Origin: CAYWTX01 sp964461295
Lineage (GTDB): Bacteria; Planctomycetota; Phycisphaerae; SM23-33
NCBI GenBank assembly: GCA_964461295.1
Contig: CAYWTX010000390.1
Coordinates: 1-9,703, forward strand
Reading direction: 5' to 3'
DNA: 9,703 bases
Below, in pieces: positions 1-7,375 of the stretch. The translations under genes and the position numbers were made by a program. Under the pieces are notes generated by a model. That model was not told where the DNA came from. It did no database searches and saw only the letters and a program-made list of their open reading frames with translations. Position 1 is the stretch's first letter. Each line of letters begins with the position of its first letter.

Positions 1-1
1 C

Positions 2-2533
2 TCCGACTCCGTGCAGACGTTCCTCGACCAGGCACTCAACGAGGCCATCGCCCTGACTGGCAGCCGGATCGGCTACATCTACTTCTACAACGAGGACCGC
101 AAGGAGTTCATCCTCAACACCTGGTCGCGCGACGTGATGAACGAGTGCTCCCTCACCGAAAAACACACCGTCTACCAGCTCGAGAAGACCGGCCTGTGGG
201 GCGAGGCCGTCCGGCAAAGGAAGCCGATCATCGTCAACGACTTCGAGGCCCCCAACCCGCGGAAGAGAGGTTGCCCCCACGGCCACGCCAAGCTCAGCCG
301 GTTCATGACGATCCCGGTCTTCAAGGGTGACGCCATCGTCGCCGTGGTGGGCGTGGCCAACAAGCAGGCCGAGTACGACCAGACCGACGTGCTGCAACTC
401 ACGCTGCTCATGGACGCGGTGTGGAAGGTGGTCGAGACCCACAAAGCACAGGATGACCTGCGCGAGCAACGGATGCTGCTGGAGGCGGTCATCAGCGCCA
501 TGCCCTCCCCCGTGTTCTACAAGGGCCGCGACGGCAGGTACATCGGCTGCAACGACGCCTTCGCCGATTTCCTCGGCCTGCCTCGCGACGCCATCCTCGG
601 CAAGACCGTCTTCGACATCGCCCCGGCCGCCCTGGCCGAAAGGTACCACGCAGCCGACCAGGCCATCCTCGCCAACCCGGCGCCCCAGGTGTACGAAGCC
701 GAAGTGGAGAGCGACTCGGGCAAGCGCATGCAGGTCATCTACCACAAAGGTCCCTTCCTCGCCGCCGACGGCGCCGTCGCGGGGGTCGTCGGCACCATGG
801 TCGACATCACCGACCGCAAACGCGCCGAAGAAGCCACCCGCCGCTCCAAGGCCGAACTGGAGGAGATCAACCTCCAGCTTGAGCAGGCCATCTCGCGGGC
901 CAACGAGATGGCCGCGAAGGCCGAGGCTGCCAACGCCGCCAAGAGCGAGTTCCTCGCCAACATGAGCCACGAAATCCGCACGCCCATGACCGCCATCCTC
1001 GGCTTCGCCGATCTGCTCATCGAGTCGATCGAAGCCCGCACCGCCTGCCCCGATCACGTGGCCTGTCCGACGCGCGGCCAAGGCAGGGACAGCGCGCGGA
1101 TCATCCGCCGCAACGGCGAGTACCTCCTCACGCTCATCAACGACATCCTGGACCTGTCCAAGATCGAAGCGGACAGGCTCTCCCTCGAACGGGCGCCGAT
1201 GGAACCGGCCCGGATCGTCGAGGAAGTGGTCTCGCTGCTGGAGGTGCCCGCGGCCAAGAAATCGCTGCCGCTGCGGGCGAAGTACGCGTTCCCCCTGCCC
1301 CAGACCGTTCTCGGCGACCCCAGCAGAATCCGCCAGGTGCTGGTGAACCTGGTCGGCAACGCCGTCAAGTTCACCGAAGCAGGCGCCGTCGACATCGGCC
1401 TGAGCAGCCGCCCCGGCCCCGGCCCAGCCGATGCCCAACTCGTCTTCGAAGTGCGCGACACCGGCATCGGAATGACCGAGGAACAACTGGCCCGCATCTT
1501 CCAGCCGTTCGTTCAGGCCGACTCGTCCACCACGCGCCTGCACGGCGGAACGGGGCTGGGGCTGGCCATCAGCCTCCGACTGGCCAAGGCCATGGGCGGG
1601 TCCATCCGGGTCCAGAGCGCTCCCGGACTGGGAAGCACATTCACCTTCGTTGTCCAGACCACCGTGATGCCCGACGCCAAGACGCTGAACGGCCCGCAGG
1701 ACCTCGCCTCCGAGGCCAAGTCATCGGTAGAGGTCCCAGCGGCCGCAAACAAGACGCCGCTCGGCGGCCGAGTGCTCCTGGCCGAGGACGGCCCGGACAA
1801 CCAGCGGCTGCTCATGGCGGTGCTGGACAATGCCGGGATCCAGGTGGACCTCGCCGCCAACGGGCGCATCGCCGTCCAGCGCGCCACCGAGGCCTTGCAC
1901 GCCGGGCGCCCCTACGACGTCATCCTGATGGACATGCAGATGCCGGAGATGGACGGCTACGAGGCCACCCGGCGGCTGCGGGAGGCCGGCTACACCAGGC
2001 CGATCATCGCGCTGACCGCCCACGCGATGCCCGCCGACCGCCGCAAGTGCATCGACGCCGGCTGCGACGATTACGTCGCCAAGCCGGTGGACTTCCCCAC
2101 GCTGATCGCGAAGGTGCGCCAGCAACTGCCGGCCTGCCCCGCGCCGGCGGATGCCCCGGCCGCCGCCGCCCCTGCGGCGCCGGCGACAAGACCTCCACGC
2201 ATGACGCGCCCGGCAATGCTTGATGACCCGATGTTCGCCTCCATCATCCGCGACTTCGCGCGAGAACTGCCCCATCGAGTCGCCGATATGGGCACCGCCG
2301 CTCGAGCCGGCGCCTGGCAGCAACTACATCGCCTGGCCCACCAGTTGAAGGGCGCCGGCGGGAGTTGCGGCTTCGCCGGCCTCAGCGAGGCCGCCGGCAA
2401 CCTGGAAGCGCGCGCCGCCCGCGACGACGCCGAAGGCGCCGCCCTGGCGCTGTCCGAACTGGCCCAACTCGCCGAACACATCACCGCCGAGCTCGCCCCA
2501 GAAACTGCGAGAACACGCGATCCCCTCGCCTGA
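2..2533 (+). CDS. Hybrid sensor histidine kinase, GAF-PAS-HisKA-HATPase-REC-HPt (5' partial)
   Basis: This is a multidomain phosphorelay kinase. Residues are numbered from the GTG at 11, but the frame stays open to the window edge and the GAF domain is already under way, so the real start lies upstream. Domain order: GAF (about 1-140, with GYIYFYNE and LNTWSRDVM as in GAF_2-type sensors), PAS (about 150-272), a charged coiled coil (about 275-312), HisKA with phospho-His320 in NMSHEIRTPM, and HATPase_c (N box Asn450, G1 DTGIGM at 483, G2 GGTGLGL at 512). A REC domain follows (acidic Glu592/Asp593, phospho-acceptor Asp641 in LMDMQMPEMDG, Lys691), then an Ala/Pro linker and a C-terminal HPt with His777 in AHQLKGAGG. 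All relay residues are present, so it should run His-Asp-His in one chain, with an unseen regulator as final acceptor. No transmembrane segment is visible in this part, which suggests a cytoplasmic sensor. An extra CPDHVAC loop follows the H box. The ligand is unknown. Its 3' end overlaps the opposing methyltransferase gene. Confidence 0.93.
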   Translation, partial: SDSVQTFLDQALNEAIALTGSRIGYIYFYNEDRKEFILNTWSRDVMNECSLTEKHTVYQLEKTGLWGEAVRQRKPIIVNDFEAPNPRKRGCPHGHAKLSRFMTIPVFKGDAIVAVVGVANKQAEYDQTDVLQLTLLMDAVWKVVETHKAQDDLREQRMLLEAVISAMPSPVFYKGRDGRYIGCNDAFADFLGLPRDAILGKTVFDIAPAALAERYHAADQAILANPAPQVYEAEVESDSGKRMQVIYHKGPFLAADGAVAGVVGTMVDITDRKRAEEATRRSKAELEEINLQLEQAISRANEMAAKAEAANAAKSEFLANMSHEIRTPMTAILGFADLLIESIEARTACPDHVACPTRGQGRDSARIIRRNGEYLLTLINDILDLSKIEADRLSLERAPMEPARIVEEVVSLLEVPAAKKSLPLRAKYAFPLPQTVLGDPSRIRQVLVNLVGNAVKFTEAGAVDIGLSSRPGPGPADAQLVFEVRDTGIGMTEEQLARIFQPFVQADSSTTRLHGGTGLGLAISLRLAKAMGGSIRVQSAPGLGSTFTFVVQTTVMPDAKTLNGPQDLASEAKSSVEVPAAANKTPLGGRVLLAEDGPDNQRLLMAVLDNAGIQVDLAANGRIAVQRATEALHAGRPYDVILMDMQMPEMDGYEATRRLREAGYTRPIIALTAHAMPADRRKCIDAGCDDYVAKPVDFPTLIAKVRQQLPACPAPADAPAAAAPAAPATRPPRMTRPAMLDDPMFASIIRDFARELPHRVADMGTAARAGAWQQLHRLAHQLKGAGGSCGFAGLSEAAGNLEARAARDDAEGAALALSELAQLAEHITAELAPETARTRDPLA

Positions 2534-3308
2534 TGCCGTCGCGCGAGACCACCGGTACAAAGTCGCCGAATACCCCCGCAAGTTCGCCGTCGCCCACGGC
2601 CTTGCCCGTGCCGCCCACGCGCGCGTCTGACTGGTGGAACGTCTCGTACGCCAGGAACCCTCCGGCCGCGACCGCGCCGGCCGCGGCGGCCGCCGCCGGC
2701 CGATGCCAGAATCGAAACACCGTCACCAGGCCGTATCGCCGCGCGGGCAGCGCCGGGCGGCGCATCAGGTCCTGCCTCATCGTGTGAATTGCCACGCCGC
2801 CGCGCCGCGCCAGGGCCTCCGCCATTTCCAGCGCCTCCGGCAGCACGTCCGCCGCGTCCACCTGCCACCCGCACAACGCCAACCACACCGCCTCGCGCCC
2901 CGCCCCGCACGCCACGTCCAGCGCACAGCCGGCGACGCGCCCCAGTTCCTCCATACGCTCCAGCACCTCCAGCAGGAACGGGCTCGGCCGCCACAGCACG
3001 GCTGCACCGCGCCCGCGCTGGGTCAGCGCCTCGGCCGACAAGGCCGCGTCGTGCGGCCGGTAGCCGCGCTGCCGCAGCAGGTCGGCGGCCCGCGCGACGC
3101 GGGACGCCTCGGCGTCGAACACGGCGACGGCTTCGCCCTTGGGCGGCAGTTCATACATGCGCCGCGAGATCTCCTCCAGCGGGATGTTCACCGCCTCCGG
3201 CGCGTGCCCGGCCAGGAACTGCGCCTCGGCCCGCACGTCGAGGATGGAAGCAAGACACGGGATGTGGGGCTGTCCCACATCCCGTGCGCTGGTTGCGTTA
3301 TCCGTCAC
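2481..3308 (-). CDS. Rhodanese-like domain fused to SAM-dependent methyltransferase
   Basis: This is a 275-residue two-domain protein. Residues about 22-90 are rhodanese-like (ILDVRAEAQFLAGHAPEAVNIP, then VAVFDAEASRV). The residue at the catalytic Cys position is Asp65, so sulfurtransferase activity is unlikely and a binding role is more probable. Residues about 105-275 form a class I SAM methyltransferase: motif I is LDVACGAGREAVWLAL (130-145), Asp151/Asp154 follow the second strand, and later strands carry VTVFRFWHRP and GGFLAYETF. It resembles TehB/UbiG-like small-molecule methyltransferases; the substrate is unknown. The GTG start at 3308 has only a weak ribosome site. It was chosen because no ATG follows until Met51, inside the rhodanese domain. 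The N-terminus before ILDVR is short for a rhodanese and is partly encoded by a perfect palindrome (3256-3286), so the true start is uncertain. It lies 39 bp downstream of the DUF1080 gene and is probably co-transcribed with it. Confidence 0.85.
   Translation of the reverse strand: MTDNATSARDVGQPHIPCLASILDVRAEAQFLAGHAPEAVNIPLEEISRRMYELPPKGEAVAVFDAEASRVARAADLLRQRGYRPHDAALSAEALTQRGRGAAVLWRPSPFLLEVLERMEELGRVAGCALDVACGAGREAVWLALCGWQVDAADVLPEALEMAEALARRGGVAIHTMRQDLMRRPALPARRYGLVTVFRFWHRPAAAAAAGAVAAGGFLAYETFHQSDARVGGTGKAVGDGELAGVFGDFVPVVSRDGIRRGDRVFSQFLGRARR
3256..3286. repeat. Perfect palindrome, 13-bp arms, 5-nt loop
   Basis: The arms CACGGGATGTGGG (3256-3268) and CCCACATCCCGTG (3274-3286) are exact reverse complements around GCTGT. 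A G-T pair could close one more step. The element sits inside the methyltransferase reading frame, where it encodes roughly the DVGQPHIPC residues. It has the form of a REP-like or mobile palindromic element, or of a strong RNA hairpin near the 5' end of the gene. No U-tract follows it on either strand, so it is not a classical terminator. Confidence 0.85.
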
Positions 3309-3347
3309 TGTGTTTGCTCTGTCTTCGTCTCGCCGTCGGTTGTCTTC

Positions 3348-4112
3348 CTATATTTCGTCGTAGCCCTTCAGCGGACGATACCAGATGTTCCGATACCGCA
3401 GCAGGTCGCCGTGATCCTGAAGGTGCAGCGGGCCAACCGGCGGGTGGGCCGAGTACGCCAGCACCTTGCGGTGCGTCGTCGGGCCGATCAACGCCACGTC
3501 GTGATGCACCACGATGCCGTTGAAGAACACCGTCACGCGAGCCGGGCTGACGAACTTCTCGCCGTCGAAACGCGGCCCCACCCAGATGATGTCGTACGTC
3601 GACCACACGCCCGGCGGGCGGCAGGCGTTCGCCAGCGGCGGAAACTCGCCGTAGATGGCCGCGCTCGTGCCGTCGGGGTACGTCAGGTTGTTGTAGCAGT
3701 CCAGCACCTGGATCTCGTAGCGGCCCATCGGAAACACGCCGCTGTTGCCGCGCCCCTGCCCCTCGCCCTTCACCACGGCCGGCTCGCACAACTCCAGGTG
3801 CAGCTGGCAGTCGCCGAAGTGCTGCCGGGTCTCGATGCCCCCGGACTTGGGCGCCACTTCCATGTACCCGTTCTCCACCTTCCACGACGCCGGCGTGCCC
3901 TTGCCGGTATGCACCCAGCCGTCCAGGCTCGTGCCGTCAAACAGGATCACCGCGTCGGAGGGGGCCTTGCCCGGCCGCTCCTGCGTCATCTCCGTCGGAG
4001 GCGTCACCACCGGCGGCTGGGGACGATAGCGATCATGCACCTTCCACCGCTGGCCAGGGATGATCGGCGTGTCGTCGTACCCGGGCGGCAAATTCGGCGT
4101 TGCTTCTGCCAC
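3348..4112 (-). CDS. DUF1080 (3-keto-disaccharide hydrolase-like) protein
   Basis: This is a 254-residue single-domain protein of the DUF1080 family, which has a concanavalin/LamG-like beta-sandwich fold. The family is very expanded in planctomycetes, and some members hydrolyse 3-keto-glycosides. Supporting segments are DAVILFDGTSLDGWVH, WKVENGYMEV, SGGIETRQHFGDCQLHLEL, GNSGVFPMGRYEIQVLD, VWSTYDIIWVGPRF and VTVFFNGIVVHHDVALIG, ending with PVGPLHLQDHGDLLRYRNIW. The frame is open up to 4229, but I chose the GTG at 4112. It is preceded by AGGAGA with 7-nt spacing, a promoter lies at 4163-4190 (inside the longer version), and the protein then begins MAEATPNLPPGYDDTP as relatives do. This form has no signal peptide, so it appears cytoplasmic, unlike many exported DUF1080 proteins. 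The actual substrate cannot be told from sequence. The rhodanese-methyltransferase gene follows after 39 bp. Confidence 0.9.
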   Translation of the reverse strand: MAEATPNLPPGYDDTPIIPGQRWKVHDRYRPQPPVVTPPTEMTQERPGKAPSDAVILFDGTSLDGWVHTGKGTPASWKVENGYMEVAPKSGGIETRQHFGDCQLHLELCEPAVVKGEGQGRGNSGVFPMGRYEIQVLDCYNNLTYPDGTSAAIYGEFPPLANACRPPGVWSTYDIIWVGPRFDGEKFVSPARVTVFFNGIVVHHDVALIGPTTHRKVLAYSAHPPVGPLHLQDHGDLLRYRNIWYRPLKGYDEI

Positions 4113-4119
4113 GTGCGTG

Positions 4120-4125
4120 TCTCCT
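4120..4125 (-). promoter_or_regulatory. Shine-Dalgarno site of the DUF1080 gene
   Basis: AGGAGA on the minus strand, 7 nt before the GTG at 4112. It decides between this start and the longer in-frame one at 4229, which lacks such a site. Confidence 0.7.
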
Positions 4126-4162
4126 GGTAGAGCCGCGGCGCCCGCCACGGCGTGAAGACGAA

Positions 4163-4190
4163 ACGATACCCGACGCGCTGAGGAAGTCAA
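4163..4190 (-). promoter_or_regulatory. Sigma70-type promoter for the DUF1080 gene
   Basis: On the minus strand, TTGACT (4190-4185; 5/6 to the -35 consensus) is followed after 16 bp by TATCGT (4168-4163; 4/6 to the -10 consensus). Transcription would start near 4156, giving a leader of about 44 nt before the GTG at 4112. This stretch is locally more AT-rich than its surroundings. The call rests on consensus matching only. Confidence 0.5.
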
Positions 4191-4208
4191 CGCAATTAGG
4201 CCCTCGCC

Positions 4209-4225
4209 CCTTGCCTCCGGCAAGG
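4209..4225. repeat. Small hairpin, 7-bp stem, 3-nt loop
   Basis: CCTTGCC-TCC-GGCAAGG is a perfect stem in the spacer between rtcB and the DUF1080 gene, just upstream of the DUF1080 promoter. It could be the second of two tandem hairpins ending the rtcB transcript, or chance in GC-rich DNA. Confidence 0.4.
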
Positions 4226-4248
4226 ACACGGTCCCTCGGCGAACCCAA

Positions 4249-4267
4249 CCGGGCCGGCACGGCCCGG
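4249..4267 (-). terminator. Candidate terminator hairpin after rtcB
   Basis: The arms CCGGGCCG and CGGCCCGG pair perfectly (8 bp) around a 3-nt loop, about 80 nt beyond the rtcB stop. On the minus strand TTGGGTT follows, a poor U-tract, so the element may be a weak or factor-assisted terminator. Together with the 4209-4225 hairpin it fills the 234-bp spacer that separates the rtcB unit from the DUF1080 promoter. I see no gene in that spacer. Confidence 0.4.
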
Positions 4268-4346
4268 CTCTGTTGGACTCAAGATGCGCCCATCACAGCT
4301 TGCTTCGCGGCGCTGTTGCCTCCCTGCCGCCTGCTGCCTTTCTCTC

Positions 4347-5792
<1,446 letters not shown>

Positions 5793-5824
5793 CTCGCCCT
5801 CGTCGGCTGCTTCCCATTGCCTCT

Positions 5825-6241
5825 TCACAGGTCGAGGATCACTCTGCCCTTCCACACTTGCCCCTCCTTCTCCACCTTCAGCAGGTGGTAGGTGGCCGCC
5901 TTCACTTCGGTCCTGATCTCGTGACGGCCGGCGTCGTACTCCTCGCCCGCCAGTTCCGCCGTCAGCGACGTCTCCGTCGCCCGCGGCACACGCACGCTCG
6001 CCACAAGGAAATGGTCCGCCTGCAACACGTTCAGCACCGCGGCCAGGAAGTCCAGCGCCAACGCCTCGCGGTCCCCGGCCGATACGTCCACCCGGCGCAC
6101 CTCCCGCAGCCGCACGAACTCGCGCACGCACACCACGTCGGCCAGGCCTTCGGCCAGGGCCTCCATCAGTTCGCCCAGACTGTCGGCCTCGGCCGTCAGC
6201 CCAACGTCCGCTGTGTGATCCATGAACTCCCAACGCTTCAT
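5825..6241 (-). CDS. Archease, RtcB-activating protein
   Basis: This is a 138-residue protein, the usual size for archease. It starts MKRWEFMDHTADVGLTAEAD, which contains the HTAD(V/I)G signature whose acidic residue helps form the metal site. It continues with LAVVSAGDREAL-like core segments (VDVSAGDREALALDFLAAVLN) and ends with the conserved HEIRTEVKAATYH...VWKGRVILDL. Archease is a small cytoplasmic protein that speeds guanylylation of RtcB and allows multiple turnovers. The frame is open to 6361, but the ATG at 6241 gives the family-typical N-terminus and has AGGTG upstream. rtcB follows after 32 bp, which fits co-expression. The permease gene ends 94 bp upstream. Confidence 0.93.
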   Translation of the reverse strand: MKRWEFMDHTADVGLTAEADSLGELMEALAEGLADVVCVREFVRLREVRRVDVSAGDREALALDFLAAVLNVLQADHFLVASVRVPRATETSLTAELAGEEYDAGRHEIRTEVKAATYHLLKVEKEGQVWKGRVILDL

Positions 6242-6306
6242 TCTCGGCACCTGGGCACGCCGCAAGGAGCACCGCGTCGCGTCGCGTCCGCCTCTTCGTC
6301 GCCGCC

Positions 6307-6324
6307 GCCCCGACGGAGCGGGGC
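6307..6324. repeat. Short GC hairpin between permease and archease genes
   Basis: GCCCCG and CGGGGC form a 6-bp stem with a 6-nt loop, 11 nt after the permease stop. There is no U-tract. It could be a weak attenuator or an mRNA-stabilising stem in a polycistronic message; chance is also likely at this GC content. Confidence 0.3.
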
Positions 6325-6335
6325 CCTCCGCGGCG

Positions 6336-7154
6336 TCACCCAAGCAGCTTGCCCACCCCATCGTACACCAGCCCCGCGCCCACCACGCCCAGCAGGGCGT
6401 TCACCACCGCGTCGAACTGCTTCTGGTTCACCCGCTTGTGCAGCAGCAGGCCCAGCACCGCCCCGGCCGCCACGCCCGGCAGCAGCACCAGCCCGGCCGT
6501 CAGCGTTTCGGCCCGAATCAGTCGCTCGCCGAAGTAGGGCACGAGCTTGACCTGGTTGCCGATCCAGAAGTACAGGGCCGTCGTCGCGACATATTGCCCC
6601 TTGGGCATCTGCTGCGGCAGCAGGTACATCGTCACCACCGGCCCCGCCGCGTGCGCCAACGTCGAGGTAAACCCCGCGACGGTCCCCGCAGCCGTGCCCT
6701 GCCAGAACACCGGGCGCAGCGCCAGCGCCCGGCCGCGCACCCACCGCACCACCTGCACCGCCAGGAACGCCAGCGAGATCATCCCCACGCCCAGCTTGAG
6801 GGCCGCCTCGGCCGTGCGCCCGCCGGGCGTGGCGCCGAGCTGTCCCGCCACGTGGATCACCGCCCACCCCGCCGCGATTCCCGCCAGACTGCCGGGCAGC
6901 AGCATCCACACCGCGCGCCAGTTCCACTTGCCCAGCCAGCCCGCGATCGCCGCGTAGTCCGCCGCGATCAGCATCGGCAGCATGATCCCCGTCGCCAGCG
7001 TCGTCTTGCCGCACGCCACCACCATCATCAGCACGGCCAGGAAACCCACGCTGCCGCCGAAGCCGCTCTTGGCCATGCTGAACAACATGGCCGACAACGT
7101 CCCCAGCGCCAGGAACAGCGGCACGTTCTGGATTTCCGAAGGAATGAACGTCAC
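6336..7154 (-). CDS. TauE/SafE-family membrane permease
   Basis: This is a 272-residue integral membrane protein with about eight hydrophobic segments (for example NVPLFLALGTLSAMLF, VGFLAVLMMVVACG, AVWMLLPGSLAGIAAGWAVI, LVLLPGVAAGAVLGLLL). Family features are the AKSGFGGSVGFLAVLMM segment after helix 1, its second-half counterpart AGFTSTLAHAAGPVVTMYLLP, and the Gly-rich LLPGVAAGAVLG stretch. TauE/SafE proteins are anion exporters or importers, often for sulfite, sulfoacetate or related organic anions. The substrate here is not evident. The GTG at 7154 is the only start before the in-frame stop at 7191-7193, and no Shine-Dalgarno site precedes it. Instead a 16-codon ORF ends 1 nt before it and a hairpin overlaps that stop, suggesting translational coupling. 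The gene lies upstream of archease-rtcB and may share their transcript. Confidence 0.9.
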   Translation of the reverse strand: MTFIPSEIQNVPLFLALGTLSAMLFSMAKSGFGGSVGFLAVLMMVVACGKTTLATGIMLPMLIAADYAAIAGWLGKWNWRAVWMLLPGSLAGIAAGWAVIHVAGQLGATPGGRTAEAALKLGVGMISLAFLAVQVVRWVRGRALALRPVFWQGTAAGTVAGFTSTLAHAAGPVVTMYLLPQQMPKGQYVATTALYFWIGNQVKLVPYFGERLIRAETLTAGLVLLPGVAAGAVLGLLLHKRVNQKQFDAVVNALLGVVGAGLVYDGVGKLLG

Positions 7155-7155
7155 G

Positions 7156-7206
7156 TCAGTACGCGGTCCCGTACTGCGTCGGCGTGCGGCTCAGGAACAG
7201 CGGCAT
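7156..7206 (-). CDS. Candidate 16-residue leader peptide upstream of the permease
   Basis: The ATG at 7206 opens MPLFLSRTPTQYGTAY and stops at TGA 7158-7156, one nucleotide before the permease GTG. GGAGA precedes the ATG with 7-nt spacing, a better ribosome site than that of the permease itself. No family is recognised and the composition does not point to an amino-acid-sensing leader. Its value may be positional: ribosomes finishing here could re-initiate at the permease start. It may also simply be a fortuitous ORF. The frame is open upstream to 7383, but the Shine-Dalgarno site points to 7206. Confidence 0.45.
   Translation of the reverse strand: MPLFLSRTPTQYGTAY
7157..7176 (-). promoter_or_regulatory. 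Hairpin covering the leader stop, next to the permease start
   Basis: On the minus strand CAGTACG and CGTACTG form a perfect 7-bp stem with loop GGACCG. It lies within the last codons and stop of the leader ORF and ends 2 nt before the permease GTG. It could hinder initiation unless a ribosome translating the leader opens it. This is a structural inference with no expression evidence. Confidence 0.4.
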
Positions 7207-7231
7207 CGTGTGGTCTCCGTGAAAGGCGGGG

Positions 7232-7260
7232 ATTCTACACGCGCCCCACTCGCCTCGCCA
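7232..7260 (-). promoter_or_regulatory. Possible promoter for the leader-permease unit
   Basis: TAGAAT (7237-7232) matches the -10 consensus in 5 of 6 positions. TGGCGA (7260-7255) lies 17 bp upstream as a poor -35 (3/6). The start point near 7225 would give a leader of about 20 nt before the ATG at 7206. This is a weak call. Confidence 0.28.
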
Positions 7261-7305
7261 GCGATGTTCGTTGCGGGAGGACCAGCGATGAAGTGTCTTC
7301 GGCCT

Positions 7306-7321
7306 GCCCGCTTCAGCGGGC
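7306..7321 (-). terminator. Hairpin downstream of the response regulator gene
   Basis: GCCCGC and GCGGGC pair perfectly around a 4-nt loop (TGAA on the minus strand), 55 nt beyond the regulator stop. No U-tract follows, so it is a terminator-like or message-end stem rather than a classical intrinsic terminator. It could also be a small dispersed palindrome. Confidence 0.35.
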
Positions 7322-7368
7322 CGGTCTCCAGTCCCCGTCCCGGGCGTCCGGCATCCCGTCCCCGGTCC
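7321..7368. repeat. Degenerate 7-bp-period repeat after the response regulator
   Basis: Read on the minus strand from 7368: GGACCGG, GGACGGG, ATGCCGG, ACGCCCG, GGACGGG, then GACTGGA and GACCGG after a one-base slip. The array is decayed but keeps a period of about 7 bp. It begins 8 nt after the response regulator stop and runs into the 7306-7321 hairpin. Confidence 0.45.
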
Positions 7369-7375
7369 CGCCCCC

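Noticed and set aside
2140..2200. GCC/GCG-rich stretch as a possible DNA repeat
   Set aside because: It codes for the Ala/Pro linker between the REC and HPt domains. The irregular codon run shows no fixed period.
2634..4130. Long plus-strand open frame of 498 codons opposite the methyltransferase and DUF1080 genes
   Set aside because: It is rich in Arg, His and Pro with no domain, as expected for the antisense of GC-rich genes, and it crosses two well-supported minus-strand genes and their spacer.
4113..4229. Longer DUF1080 protein starting at 4229 with a possible signal sequence
   Set aside because: There is no ribosome site, the probable promoter lies inside it, and the extension is not hydrophobic enough for a signal peptide. 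The GTG at 4112 has AGGAGA.
5793..6272. N-terminal extension of rtcB by 160 codons
   Set aside because: The extra part is the archease gene read in another frame. The ATG at 5792 gives the standard 481-residue enzyme.
6273..6287. Three tandem CGCGT units between permease and archease genes
   Set aside because: It is only 15 bp long and plausible by chance at this GC content.
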